Positions 24,806 to 41,130 of a stretch of 64,000 nt of DNA are shown piece after piece; positions within the stretch are counted from its first letter, which is position 1; each line of letters begins with the position of its first letter. The notes beneath the pieces were generated by a model that saw only the letters and a program-made list of their open reading frames with translations, was not told the DNA's origin and searched no databases. The stretch comes from Liolophura sinensis (taxonomy: Eukaryota > Mollusca > Polyplacophora > Chitonida > Chitonidae). The stretch spans positions 32,038,402-32,102,401 of the forward strand of contig NC_088301.1 of assembly GCF_032854445.1 (NCBI RefSeq), given 5' to 3'. The translations under genes and the position numbers were made by a program.

Positions 24806-25587
24806 TGGTCTATGAAGCAGAGATGTGCGTGCTCTATGAAGCAAATACATATAATTGGTACAGGTGCATTTTATTTTAATTAGGACATTCACAATACATG
24901 TATATACATATGTCTATAAACATAAAACAAAAAACACAATGACAGTTTGCATTATGAATGACGGTTATTAAACATTCTAGAAGCATGGCATGAAACAGCT
25001 AAGTTGACAGATGAAATTTAAAAATATAAAATGAGAGACTGACAAGTATGGTAGAAGAGAAACGATTTAAAAATGTTGCTCATGTCAAGTTAAAACTGAT
25101 AAAACAAGACAAAATGTATATGACCATGTTAAAATGATTCATGTATCAAGCATAGGTCAAGTGAAAGTGTTTGTCAGAAATCTAGGGCCTTGGTTATTTA
25201 CTAGTATTTTTGATCGATGCTTTCATATTTATGACCAGAATCAAGGACTTCTTGGACCAAGTACAGAAAGCTTTTTCTGACTTTAGCCAAAATTTGAAAA
25301 ACGGCCTTAAAGCTTATTTTTGGACCTCAGAAACTGAAGTTTTGTCGACCTTACCAGTTTTACCTTAAGACATATATGTTCAAATTGCAACTTCCAGTAC
25401 CAAATACTAAGCATTATAAAGAGTTATTAAATTATGTCTTAAGTCGAAGCTGCTTTGTGGAATAGGCCTATGGTCCTTAAATCAAAGATTTCATTATGCA
25501 GAGGAAAAACACAAATTTTCACACTGATTGACCATATAGTATACTACAGGGTTGGGCTGCTATTAGTAAACATGTTTATATGTGATC
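24803..25587. other. Downstream flank of SREK1IP1
   Basis: No exon or repeat identified. Part of it is expected to be the SREK1IP1 3' untranslated region, since the stop codon lies at 25590-25588 on the minus strand. Confidence 0.4.
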
Positions 25588-29492
<3,905 letters not shown>

Positions 29493-31069
29493 ATCTGCGA
29501 TAAAATATAAAAATAAATCAGATTTTAAAAAGTTCTCCTTCGGGGTTCCTTGCTCGCGGGAACAAATTGGTTGCTCAGGGTACATATAAAGAAGAAATAT
29601 CAGTGAATCCGAAATATACGAACACCAGTCTTACGTTAATCTAAAATATCACTTTTCCAAAGTGGCCGACAATTTTGTAACCTTAAAGACACATTAGTCT
29701 GTATTCATTGAGAACCTAAGAAACACCAGTGACACAACCCCAGTAAACTAAAAGTAACCGTATCTTTAGTGTGGTGAGGAAATTAGAAAACATCACCAGA
29801 CGCATGGAAATCTAAATGGTAATACATGGATGAATTTATGGTAACTCTCATGCCTTAGTTATGCAGAGAGACTCAATTTGTCACGAGTCTATCAAACTTT
29901 CAAATATTTAGGTTATGAACATAAAAGTGATTTGTTTATCCAGCCTGGAAATTGTTTGAGAAATAACATTCTGTGGTTCACGAAGGCGCCAATTTTCGTT
30001 GATTAGCATCTGCAGCATTTTCAGCCAGCCTTTAAGTTGTTTATGTTCAGACTACGTTTAGACGGAGTAGATGTGATAGTAGAGCGTTATGAGAGAATTC
30101 CCAATTGATATCTTGGGGATAAACCATTGTCCTCTCCTTTTCTATTCTAGTTCTACTTTTAAGTTCTGGTTGGTTCTTGACACTGACAGTTAGATCCGAC
30201 GCGTCTGAGGCCAGTGGCCACTTTTGAAAAGATGTCGTACTTGTACTATATCGCACATATAGGACAGTGGTATGTTAATAATGACATACAAAATATTGTA
30301 CAACAAATGTGCGATAAATGTTGTACGCCACTTTGTTAAAGTGATCCCAGTATGAGACTGTATGAGGTGTCTTTTTAATTTTTATATGACCTACTTGTTG
30401 CCAGGTCATAATGTTTATGTTAGTGAGATTTTGTTATGTCACCAAGGCTGTGCGAACAGTGAGAGCAGGTGAATCAACAAATTCAGTGTCCATGGGTTTG
30501 AACCCACATAACCTGTAGTAGTTCTATGTTTTGGCTCAGACATAAGTACAGATGTGATGATATGTCTCACCATACATTTCACCATTTCCGCAGTGGCCAT
30601 GGTAACCAGATTCCCACAGATACAGTCTTGATGTTCAGTAATTCTATAGTTGCCAATTAGCTTACATCCATATAAGTAGGAGTCAGTGTTCGAGCAACAA
30701 CCAATTTTTTGCATCACCCATGTGTGGTTTTAATTTTGCTAAGGTGGTTTTAAGGGGAGGGAAAGTATGTCAGTAACTTGCCAATGGTCAGTGGTTTACC
30801 TCTGGCATTCTGGTTTCCACTACTAATGAAACTGACCGTTATCATATAAATGAAAAATTCTTGAGTGTGACATTATACAACAAGCTACAGAGCTTTACCT
30901 GTAGAGTGATTAAAGCTGTTCAACAGCTAATATCACTGAAATGTTTAATCCTAAGAGATCAGTAATTAAAGCCCTGAATGTGTGTATTTTAATTTTAGTC
31001 TGCTGTTGGATTCTTTGTGACATCACATGTGTTATATTTGGTAACTAACACGGTATCTTTTCTTTTTAG
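29493..31069. promoter_or_regulatory. Shared divergent upstream region SREK1IP1/CWC27
   Basis: About 1.6 kb separates the two start codons, which face away from each other. Both ATGs sit a few bases after an AG acceptor (TTTTATCGCAG on minus for SREK1IP1; TCTTTTCTTTTTAG ending at 31069 for CWC27), so both genes probably start with non-coding exons inside this interval. A possible CWC27 first-exon donor is CAGTG/GTATGTT at about 30270. CpG words cluster around 29980 and 30196. A SINE fragment (about 30757-30883) also lies here. Exact start sites cannot be fixed by reading. Confidence 0.55.
30757..30883 (+). mobile_element. SINE family C, 3' fragment
   Basis: Body CAGTAACTTGCCAATGGTCAGTGGTTTACCTC and tail ATTCTTGAGTGTGACATTATACAACAA match the copies at 42514 and 62586. 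Confidence 0.6.
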
Positions 31070-31082
31070 AGTCCATGTCAAG

Positions 31083-34000
31083 ATGAGTAACATTTACATT
31101 CAGGAACCTCCAACCAATGGGAAGGTAATACCGTACAAATGTTCATGTTTTATCAAACTAAGAGCCCTGTTGCATACATTCCTAAATGACCCCAAATTTC
31201 AAACAACAAAGTGCATCTTTGGAGGCAAATAAATGTCTTATAGTATTATGTTCCTAACAAACTTGAGAACACCTACTTAAAATCACTAGAACTCTCTGAA
31301 TCTGGAAACTTGGGACGAAATTAGGTCATTTAGGGAATATAAAAAAGTGTAATCTCATTGGAGACCAAAGTTTTAATGGATATGTTTAATAATAACAGCA
31401 AACGTGGATGCTGAGAATATTGTGGTATCCAAGAAAACAAAATTTGAAAATAATCTATAGAGGTATTTGGAAAGATTATATGGGCAGCCATGCTGAATTC
31501 GTATCCAGTCATACGGGGGAAGGTCTTCTAGCAATCTGCAGATGGTTGTTGGTTTCACCAGGTTCTGCTTGGTTTCCTCCCATCATAATGCTGGCCCCTG
31601 ACATATTGGTGAAATAGTCTTGAGTACAGCGTAAAACTGCAACCAAATGATTGAATAAATAAATAAATAAGAGGTCAATGTTTTCATGTTTGCTGTGTGC
31701 TTATGCTGTACACTTATCTCTAGTGCTTTGGATGCTAAAATAAGGATAAAAAACCGATGGCAAACAGTCTTTCTAAATTTGACATCCTTTGGTATTCATT
31801 TCATAGTTATGTCAGTTGTAATATGTTGTGGCCTTAGATATTGACGTATGTCTTCCATGATGTTTGTTTCTTCAGGTTCTCTTGTTGACCACTGTCGGGG
31901 ATATAGATATAGAGTTGTGGGCTAAGGAGGCTCCTAAGGCATGTCGCAACTTTCTCCAGCTGTGTATGGAAGGATACTACGATGGGACAATATTTCACAG
32001 GGTAGTTAAGGACTTCATTGTGCAGGGAGGTGACCCAACTGGTACAGGTGAAGGAGGAGAATCTGTTTATGGATATCCTTTTAAGGTTTGTTTCCAAAGA
32101 AAAATTGTTCATGTGGAAAACCTGATACATGTATGTGGAATCATAATTTGGGGTACCACTGGTGAGGTTACTTCCATGTTACTTCATATATCGTGAATAG
32201 CATTTGTTTATATGATTAAAACAACAGCTGATAATGTTCTTAACATTTCCCTCTGTTCTGATAAAGTTGAGGATTGTTTTGACCGTTAAATTAACCACAA
32301 AATAGCCTTCCTACCATGCATCCCATTTGGTACAAACTCAGATATTGTTTTTTGGAATATATTCTGTTTATAAATCATGATTAAGTACACTGGACAAGGC
32401 ATTGCTTATGGATTTACAACTTCTTGGTTTATTGTCACGGCATTTCGATGCAGATACTAGCATTGTTATCAAGTGAGTGACATCATAACGTAATGTGCTC
32501 AATATAACAAGTGAGCTATAGGTGTCAACAGGTAAGAAACAATAGGGTTATGTAGAGAAATAGTGCTCAGAGTATTGGGGGTGGGGGGATTAAGGAGTAA
32601 GTCCTACTGGCTGAGGCTTTAAATGCCACTAAAACATATCACGATTAAGGTGAAATTTCATCATAGCTTAGATTTATCAGTTTATCATATTTTTTATTGT
32701 GGATTATTTTATAATGACTTTATGTCAAATAATAATGACGACATTGTATCATCTTATGGAAGATTTTAGGCAAACGTTTGGACATCTTTGTTACATTTAA
32801 TACCTATTATAATGTGACTACTACCATATAAGTGAAACATTCTTGAGTCCCTGTAGTTAAATACCAATCAACCTGTTAAATTTGGAATGGCTAAATTTGT
32901 GTCTCACTCTACTCCTCTTTTTTTAGGATGAGTTTCATTCAAGACTGCGATTTGTTCGGAGGGGGCTTGTTGCCATGGCAAATGCTGGAGCTAATGATAA
33001 TGGCAGTCAGTTCTTCTTCACTCTGGCCGCTGCCCCAGAACTTAACAACAAGCACACCATATTTGGAAAGGTTAGTATTCATAGTATAACTGGCATAAAT
33101 ATTGTTAAAATTCCAAATACCATACCGTTATGTAAGATCAACCAGTCAGAGTTCCTGCCACCTAAAGGAGATGGCTCTTGAAGCCTCAGACAGTGGGGTC
33201 ATACAACGAACTGGCTGGTAACACAGTGTACGACATGCTGAAGCTGGCAGATGGCGAGATAAGGGCTGATGACAGACCAGTGTTTCCCTGTAAGATCAAC
33301 AAGACTCCTGCCACCTAAAGGAGATGGCGCTTGAAGCCTCAGACAGTGAGGTCATACAACGAACTGGCTGGTAACACAGTGTACGACATGCTGAAGCTGG
33401 CAGACGGCGAGGTAGGGGCTGATGACAGACCAATGTTTCCCTGTAAGATCAACAAGACTCCTGCCACCTAAAGGAGATGGCGCTTGAAGCCTCAGACACT
33501 GAGGTCATACAACGAACTGGCTGGTAACACAGTGTACGACATGCTGAAGCTGGCAGACGGCGAGATAGGGGCTGATGACAGACCAGTGTTTCCCTGTAAG
33601 ATCAACAAGACTCCTGCCACCTAAAGGAGATGGCTCTTCTGCCACCTAAATGAGAAGCCTCAGACAGTGAGGTCATATTGAAGTCCAGCTCTAACTGGTT
33701 TGGCTGTAGGTCAAGCCTGAAAATTGGTACCAAAACAGAAAGTGGTAGGACCTATATGGTCTGTGTTTTTATAATGGACAACAAGGCATCAAGCAATGTG
33801 GGTCCTACCACTTTCTCCAAAGGGGCCTTTTCAGGATGTGATCCGACTACATGTATTTTGAGACTTGCAGGTTCAAGCTGGTAAGTTTGTCACATGCCTA
33901 GCTATGTTTAAACTCTCAGTTTCCTTCACCTTATAAACCAGATCTTCTACAAATAAGAATCTTGGTTCGGTCATTTTACTCCAGATATTTTTCACAAAAA

Positions 34001-37000
34001 AATTGATCAGCAAAATCCATTAGGATTTTTGTTGTTGTTGTAGAACATATTGAATAACTACCTTTCACTAACTGTCATTCTCGTCTGTGCATGTGGTACC
34101 ATTCAAAATAAATAGTTAAGTTTCAATAATTTATTAAGCATGTCGCATTATAACTTGTTCAAACTTTAGAATCACTTTAACACTATTAATACTGCAGGTA
34201 CCAGTCTTATATACACTGACAGGCAGTAATTTTAGCTATTCAGGGTAAATACAGAATGTTTTCTATTAGCAGGTATGGATTTTTAGATAAAAATGTGCTG
34301 TATCACCTCTTTAAACTGAATAGTTGAAGAAGATCTTTGTCCTTGACCTCTGAAGCCAGTGATGTAATGGAGATATAGTTAATGTGACTGTGTTTTACAG
34401 GTGGTTGGTAACACAGTGTACAACATGCTGAAGCTGGCAGACTGCGAGATAGGGGCTGATGACAGACCAGTGTTTCCCTGTAAGATCAACAAGACTCAGG
34501 TAAATATCCTGTATCTTAACCTTGCTATTACTCATAGTCAGGCATAACGCGAGGAGAATGTTGTCCCTTTAAAACCATTGTTTGCATCCATATGAATGAC
34601 TAAATGACTATGAATCAAGTAAATAAATAAATGAATGACTAAAACTCAAGACAAAGTTTTTGTGGGAAAAAGTTGAGTTGGTGATCAAAGAGCCCAGTTC
34701 AGAACAAGAACCCTGTGAGCAAAAATCTGTTGTCATTTTGACAACCTGAGATAGTCTTTATAACTCATTGTTGTGTTCTAAAGTGAGATTGCTTTGTTTT
34801 CTTTTTTGTATTTGCTTGCAGATTGTAATATTTGTTAGCAAACTGTAATATTTGTTTGTAGATTTTATCCAATCCTTTCGATGATATCATCCCACGAGAA
34901 AACAGAAGAAGTAAAAAAGATGACAAAGAAGAAAGGAAATCCAAAAGCAAGTCTAAGGCAACTAAGTGAGTTGCATTATAAAATGTGTGGCCAGAAGAAG
35001 AATAATTGTTTTTGTATGTTTTTTTAACAGGTGTTTAATTTCTTTAAGATGGGGCTCTATGATATGAAGTCAATGTTAAGGATCATCCCAAAAATATAGA
35101 CACAGTAAAACAAACTATTGAGCTGAAAATTGCAATAAAATAAACAAGAAATAAAGTGAATATCTTATTCCAACATCCTACAGCCACGAAACTGACTGAA
35201 TCTGAATTACATGTAAGATGTCAATGTCAACACCAATCAGTCAATCTGAAAATCTTAGCCTGCTCGTCTATGATGTGCTTTCTGCCTTCAGGAATTTCAG
35301 CTTGCTGTCATTTGGAGAGGAAGCTGAGGAAGATGAAGAGGAAGTTAATAAAGTTACCAAGGTGATGTCAAAATATGTTTTTAATGACTTGTTCAACTGA
35401 AATTTTCTCTGTTTCATAGTTAATCATAGCTATGAAAAATCACATGGTTGAAAGTTTGAAATTTTGATAAGCAGAAGCATGAGACCTTATGTAATTAAAT
35501 CAGCTTAGTATTAGGGAAATATTTGTTATATAATTATATCAGCTGAGCATGGAGGTGATATTTGTTACACAATTATATTAGCTTAGGATGGAGGTGATAT
35601 TTGTTAATATATAATTAAATCAGCGTAGGATGAGGGTGATGTTTGTTCTGGTGTATGTCAGACAATATTGCAACAATATTAGTTGGAATTTCACCTTGCC
35701 CCCATTTTTCATGGTCATAGGACAGACAACTATTGCAGTGCAAAGATGCTCATTGATAATGCTGAACAAATATTGCCGAAAGGTCAATCGTACATGAATA
35801 TTCTTGAATAAACACCAAGAAATCAAATAAATCAGTGGTACAAGACAGAGATACAGGACATGTAATGTCCAGCTGTTTTGAGCATTGCTTTTGATTTTCA
35901 TATGTGACAGGATATCCGCGTGAAAAGCAAGAGCAGCCATGACCTAGCAGATGACCCCAAGCTGAGCTCCATACCAGCGGTGGAGAAGAATGAGGGAGAG
36001 GCTGTAAAGAGACGGGCTTCAGAGTCTGAGGAGGAGGAGGATGGTGAGACAGAGGTATATAGACAGATGGGAGGTATACTCATGTACTGATAGAATGTAC
36101 CCGTGTGTTGTGAGGGAGAGGTTGTGAAGGAGCCTGCAGAGTCTGAGAGGGAGGAGCCTGGTGAGGTAGAGGTATATAGACAAATAGGAGGTATACTCAC
36201 ATACTGATAGAATGTACATGTGTGATGTGAGGGAGAGGTTGTGAAGGAGCCTGCAGAGTCTGAGAGGCAGGAGCATGGTGAGGTAGAGGTATATAGACAG
36301 ATAGGAGGTATACTCACATACTGATACAATGTACCTGTGTGATGTGAGGGAGAGGTTGTGAAGGAGCCTGCAGTCTGCGAGGGAGGAGCATGGTGAGGTA
36401 AAGGTATATAGACAAATAGGAGGTGTACTCACACACTGATAGAATGTACCTGTGTGATGTGAGGGAGAGGTTGTGAAGGAGCCTGCAGTCTGCGAGGGAG
36501 GAGCATGGTGAGGTAAAGGTATATAGACAAATAGGAGGTGTACTCACACACTGATAGAATGTACCTGTGTGATGTGAGGGAGAGTCTGAGGGAGAGGAGG
36601 ATCATGGGCAAGAGGTATATAGATATGAAGTATTCTTACTGTTAGTGTTAAAATGCCAGGATAGTTAAAGCTCTACAGCTTTCCTGACCTGCCTGGTTAC
36701 ACCTGTACGGAGCCTGGCTGAACACCAGTCGTGGTATTTCACCGCAGTTCAGCGGAAGAGGATATTTACTTATTTGTTTTTCACAATCAAGAATTTTTCA
36801 GGGGAGAAGAGTAGTTAAGATGCTTGTTTTTTAAGACAGTCCAAAGATGTTCACTTATATGGTCTTTCCTTTACTATGCCACAATTATCGGTGCTCATAT
36901 GTGCTCATGAAATATATATGAAATACACACGCACTGCAACGTCACAGAAGAAAAGGATGTGTTCTGCTGTCATTTTGACCATCTGCGTAGCTCGTCCTCG

Positions 37001-39963
37001 AGTCTGCCATTGATGATATTATACAACAGTATGATAATTATGTTCATTGTTTATTAAAATAGAATTTATAGTTTCCCTTTTCTTCAGACAGCTGAAGAGA
37101 AGAGTAAAATTCTAAGTGGTATCAGGAAAAAAATGAAGAAAAACCCTGAGGAGAGAAATACAAACGACAACAAGAAAGACTTATTGAAGATGGAAGAGGA
37201 TGTTGAACCAGCAAAGCTGAATAAGCGGTTAGTATACATCTATTTTGATATATATATTAAGCTGGAAGTTATGAATGGATGTGAACAACAGCCCACTATC
37301 CTTCCACTAGGCATGCTGCACATGATGGAAGTTTTAATGTTCTACTGCTTCAGCTGTACTTGAGCTAATCTGTTGTGCAGTCTTACACGAAGACCATTTG
37401 CCGTCATTATGACAGAAACTTACCAAAGGTCAGTGGTTTATTCCAGGCATTGATAAATAAGACTGGTCTCCTGTACCCATAAACTGGCAACCATTGCATG
37501 TGTATGTCAAGTGTTTTTGAGCAGACCTTGCCATACTTGTCCCTTATTGTAAGCCTTTTAGCAGAAATTATAGTGTAAATTATTTTAAACCATTGAGTGA
37601 GTTATATTTGATTGCAGCTCTGACAAGTGTATGTAGATATTTTATTCCGTCTAATGGGCCAGTGGCAATGGAAAATCGTGAGTCTATGGACAACAATTTC
37701 TAATATATAAAAGCAATTTTAATATCACAGGTAGTCACAGCAACAAACAACAACGAATCAATTAATTCTACATACATTTAGGTAAAACAATAGCTGTTTA
37801 AAAATTCTGTAAATATTTTCATTTAGCTTTAAAAGAACTTAGAGAAGAAAACAGCATTAACATATATTTTATTGGCCTTCAAAGCCAATGAAAGTTTCAT
37901 CCATCCCATTCATCTAGTTGTGAAGGTTTCCTTAAGTTACACATGTATTAAAACTTTTCCTGGTAGATTTGAAAGGGTTAAAGCATTACTGTTCCTCAAT
38001 CGCTAGTAGTTGGTAGAGCGTCCGCTTCAGGACCGGTAGATCCAGGATCAATCCTTGATTGAGTCACACCTAAGACTTTAAAAGAGGAAGTTGTAACTTC
38101 CTGGCTTGGCATTCAACATGAATAGTGCAACTACTGGTTGACCTGTATCAGTGTAATGGCTCGGGCGGGGCGGCTTACTTGCCTTCGGTAAGTCATTTTA
38201 GTGAAGCAGCACTAAATAAAAGAGTGGTGGAAATCCGTCCTGCAACAAGGAAGCACATTACACGCACATGCACCCTAAGGATTCCTTCGTCGTCATATGA
38301 CTGAAAAATTGTTGAGTATGACGTTAAACCCCAAGCACTCACTCATTGACTCAATTGCTAGTAGCTGACTACTACAATCTTCCTTACTACTGTTTGATGC
38401 CGTGATGTTACATGTGTTCCTGCACACTACAGCTATGGCACTTTTTCTAAAATTATTTCTCAGTTGTAAAAGTGCTGTTATTGTTGTTTTAGTGAAGAGC
38501 TCCGCTTGGAGGCTAAAAAGCTGAAGAAAGAGATCAGAGATTCCAGGAAGAAGACAGAGCCGTCTGTGAAGGAAGAAATGACAGAAGAGGAAAAGAAAGA
38601 AGATCTACCCATCAATGATGCCATAGCAGCTTATCGACAAGAAAGACAGAAGTATAAAAACTTGAGAAAGGAACAGAAAAAGAAAGGATCAGCGCGGGAA
38701 GATGTCACATTGTCGTTGTTAAAGAAATTCCAGAGTAAACTGGACTCGGCGCGTATTGTGGCGTCTGGCTATTCTGATGATGAGGCAGAAAATAAAGACG
38801 TCAAAGACGAGACGGATGAAGATGATGATGACAATGATATGTCTTGGTGGGTTACATCTTCATTTAAAAGAAAAATCAACACTAGACCAATTTTACATAT
38901 ATATCGATAAGGTATCCCACAAGTCAAGTTAAAAGAACAAATCTTTATATTTTTGTGATGTTGCACAACTGAGATATTGCAGTTCAAAGGAAGCAAAATT
39001 GTGCACAATGAGAAAATAGAAAGTGCTGCCATATTATCAGTTATAAGCGAGGCGTCCGTGGCTCAGTTGATTAGTGCCCTAACGCAGTGTAATGACCCAG
39101 GAGCCTCTCGCCAATGCGGTCGCTGTGAGTTCAAGTCCAGCTCATGCGGGCTTCCTCTCCAGCTGTACGTGGGAAGGTCTCCTAGGAACCTGCGGATGGT
39201 CGTAGGTTTCCCCAGGGCTCTGCGGGTTTCCACCCACCATAATGCTGGATGCCGTCATATAAGTGAAATATTCTTGAGTACGGCGTAAAACACAAATGAA
39301 ATAAATAAATAAATTATCAGTTTTAACCAGTGAGGGGCGAGTTATTTCTGTAGCCCAAGAACATATGATATAAGGTTCACCTGAACTGTTGCTATTCTTG
39401 CATATAAGAGCTGTTTCGGGTTTTGGGATAACTGAAATGATGCCGTATGATTATAAAAGACTAGCCAGTTTGCACTACATTGGCTGTCATACTTTTTCTT
39501 GCTGTAGTTATTAAGGTACATATAAATGACCTAAAATTTTGTCCATAACTAGGCGGCACATTTGTCCTGATTCTTGCATTGTATTGATCTTGGAAGGGTG
39601 TTCTCAGGTTTGTTTACGATATCCTACTGAAAAAAATCTACAACCAAAAATTAATGTTTATTCGCCACTAAAAATGGATTTCTTGTGTGACGTTTTACAT
39701 CATTTATGGTATCCTTATCTTTTCTTTTCATATTTATTATAGGTTAGCCATATGTTACTACAGTTATGACTTGACAGCAAATTATCTTCCTTTGTTTTTC
39801 TGTTTTTAGGATGAGCCACAAACTTAAATTTGATGAGAAGATGAACAAAGTACTTGATGCTAATGTCACTGATGTGGACAGGTATGAGATATTTGATCCT
39901 AGAAACCCCATGACCAAGAGGAGGAGAGAGGCGAGTAAACCCAGCAGGAGGGAGAAGAGGTGA
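31083..39963 (+). CDS. CWC27: Spliceosome-associated cyclophilin CWC27
   Basis: Ten coding exons with compatible phases give 486 aa (human about 472): 31083-31124, 31876-32085, 32927-33070, 34401-34499, 34862-34965, 35292-35361, 35911-36054, 37088-37227, 38493-38846 and 39810-39963. Residues 1 to about 175 form a cyclophilin domain ([54 protein letters not shown]). The position of cyclophilin A Trp121 is Glu (ELNNKH), as in other CWC27 proteins, which lack peptidyl-prolyl isomerase activity. The rest is charged and helical, with family blocks [29 protein letters not shown], a coiled region with [13 protein letters not shown], and the C-terminal [17 protein letters not shown]27 pairs with CWC22 in the activated (Bact) spliceosome. 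The exon 7 donor is taken at GAG/GTATAT (36055) because the nearer G/GTGAGA would break the frame. An acceptor at 31069 shows a non-coding first exon upstream. Confidence 0.95.
31504..31670 (+). mobile_element. SINE family A, 5'-truncated
   Basis: In CWC27 intron 1. Retains GGTCTTCTAGCAATCTGCAGATGG, GGTTTCCTCCCATCATAATGCTGG and the tail with (AAAT)n. Confidence 0.85.
33131..33680. repeat. 153-bp tandem array containing CWC27 exon 4 copies
   Basis: The marker CCTAAAGGAGATGG recurs at 33161, 33314, 33467 and 33620, exactly 153 apart, with partial units at both ends. Every unit holds a 91-base copy of CWC27 exon 4 (33217-33307, 33370-33460, 33523-33613). The third differs from true exon 4 (34401-34499) at only about two positions. 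Similarity stops just inside both exon borders and does not extend into the true flanking introns. The copies lack a good acceptor/donor pair, and all three frames meet stops within a unit, so they are probably not translated. Confidence 0.9.
33737..33816. repeat. 16-bp perfect inverted repeat
   Basis: AGAAAGTGGTAGGACC (33737-33752) and GGTCCTACCACTTTCT (33801-33816) around a 48-base loop, directly after the exon 4 array. May be a short foldback element. Confidence 0.75.
36055..36620. repeat. 117/115-bp tandem array from the CWC27 exon 7 end
   Basis: Units begin with GTATATAGACA at 36055, 36172, 36289, 36404 and 36519. Each contains a diverged copy of the last 63 coding bases of exon 7 (35992-36054), including the splice donor GAG/GTATAT, followed by the start of the intron. 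The first two copies (36112-36171 and 36229-36288) keep the exon frame for 20 codons; later ones have lost two bases. Minus-strand frames of up to 143 codons here (repeated PPICLYT-like sequence) are shadows of the repeat. Confidence 0.92.
37997..38347 (+). mobile_element. SINE family B, full length
   Basis: tRNA-like head with box A TAGTTGGTAGAGCG (38007-38020) and box B GGATCAATCC (38045-38054). The family body follows, then the tail TGAAAAATTGTTGAGTATGACGTTAAACCCCAAGCACTCACTC. It lies in CWC27 intron 8. The pattern is that of a Pol III SINE. Confidence 0.9.
39049..39314 (+). mobile_element. SINE family A, best full-length copy
   Basis: Located in CWC27 intron 9. Head GGCTCAGTTGATTAGTG (box A) and GAGTTCAAGTCC (box B, 39127-39138). 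The body includes CCTGCGGATGGTCGTAGG, and the tail is GAAATATTCTTGAGTACGGCGTAAAACAC followed by (AAAT)n. This copy is the closest to an intact element in the window. Confidence 0.95.
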
Positions 39964-40815
39964 TGTCAGTGGTCACATGATTGGTCATGTGATTGTGAAG
40001 TATCAGTGTCATGCTGTTGCGGGCAGACTTGGTATCCACAGTTCATCAGTCACAGAACCGGAGAAGTGCCCAGTCAGCACCGTTGTTTTGAATTCTGCTG
40101 CTGATACCTGGGGCTGATTCCACAAAGCCCTTTTTTGACTTAAGCTAAAATTTAAAAATTTGCATACATTTGTCTTATGATAACATTGATGAAAGGAACA
40201 GTGTATTTCAAATGGCTTTGTTTAATTGGCCCCTTGTGCATTCAGGAGAAGTGACATTCAACAGGTCCACTACCTGTATTTGTATTGACTTTGTCTGGCT
40301 AGATTAATACCATGATTGTATTTAGGACTTTAGGACTGTGCCAGGGCTTTTGCAGATGTTTTATTCTGACATTAATAAGGCCAAATGTGTACATTATGTG
40401 TATGTCATGTTGCAATAGCTTTATTCCAAGAAAACTTGTGCAAAGACTTTATTTGGGATTGCATGATTTATGTTGTTCAGCATTGATGCTGCAAGAATGA
40501 GACATCAACGGAAATGTTGCAGAATTGAACAGAAAATGACATTTACAAATGGCCAGTTTAATTATGAACTTGTATGTAACAGTGCCAGAAATAGCATGTG
40601 GTGAAACTGGCATGAGGCATGCAAGAAAGTTATCTGTAAGCCAGCCAAATATCAAACAGTCATTTAGGCTTTGTATATGGACAAATATTATGAGTGAGGC
40701 ATATACAAAAATGACACAAGTTTTATGAGTGCAGGAAACATCATCTCACATCAGATGATTGATTTTGTCATGGAATTGATTTCAACACTGTTTCTTTTTG
40801 CTTTTAACTCATGAA

Positions 40816-41005
40816 GGGCAGTGGACCGTGGTCTGCTGAAAGGTGCTTGCCTTTCAGTTGCTAGTACACAAGGTATGGGTTCAAATCGGACGTTGGACGT
40901 TTGTATATGCAGTCTCAGCTTTCCTCCTGCCACAAAACTGACTGTAAAGAGCAGTGGTTTCCCTCACTGTATTCTGATGGGTTTCCTTCACCACTGTCAA
41001 GGGTT
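40816..41005 (+). mobile_element. tRNA-like SINE, family C
   Basis: Box B GGGTTCAAATC near 40878, then CAGTCTCAGCTTTCCTCCTGCC, a segment close in order to the copy at 42514-42869. Its tail is interrupted by the adjoining foldback element. Confidence 0.55.
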
Positions 41006-41007
41006 CA

Positions 41008-41130
41008 GAGGCCGGTTTCATGAAGCTCACTTAGCTAAGCAAGCCCTTAACTACAACTACTATGTTGTTGTGATATAAAGTGCACTTAACTAAGGGCGAC
41101 TGAACAGATTGTTTGATGAAACAGGCCCCT
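41008..41130. mobile_element. Foldback MITE, about 120 bp
   Basis: Left end GAGGCCGGTTTCATGAAGC and, on the other strand, right end AGGGGCCTGTTTCATCAAAC are similar. The inner sequences (CACTTAGCTAAGC / CACTTAACTAAGG) continue the imperfect palindrome. Confidence 0.7.

Noticed and set aside
36038-36050. Donor G/GTGAGA at 36044 as the end of CWC27 exon 7
   Set aside because: It would put exon 8 in a frame with an immediate stop; GTATAT at 36055 gives the correct phase.
35898-36611. Overlapping minus-strand frames with repeated PPICLYT-like sequence
   Set aside because: They follow exactly the 117/115-bp repeat and lie opposite CWC27 exon 7 and its copies; no start, splice or family support.
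39040-39150. A functional tRNA gene
   Set aside because: Box A and B belong to a SINE head followed by the repeat body; no cloverleaf with acceptor stem is formed.
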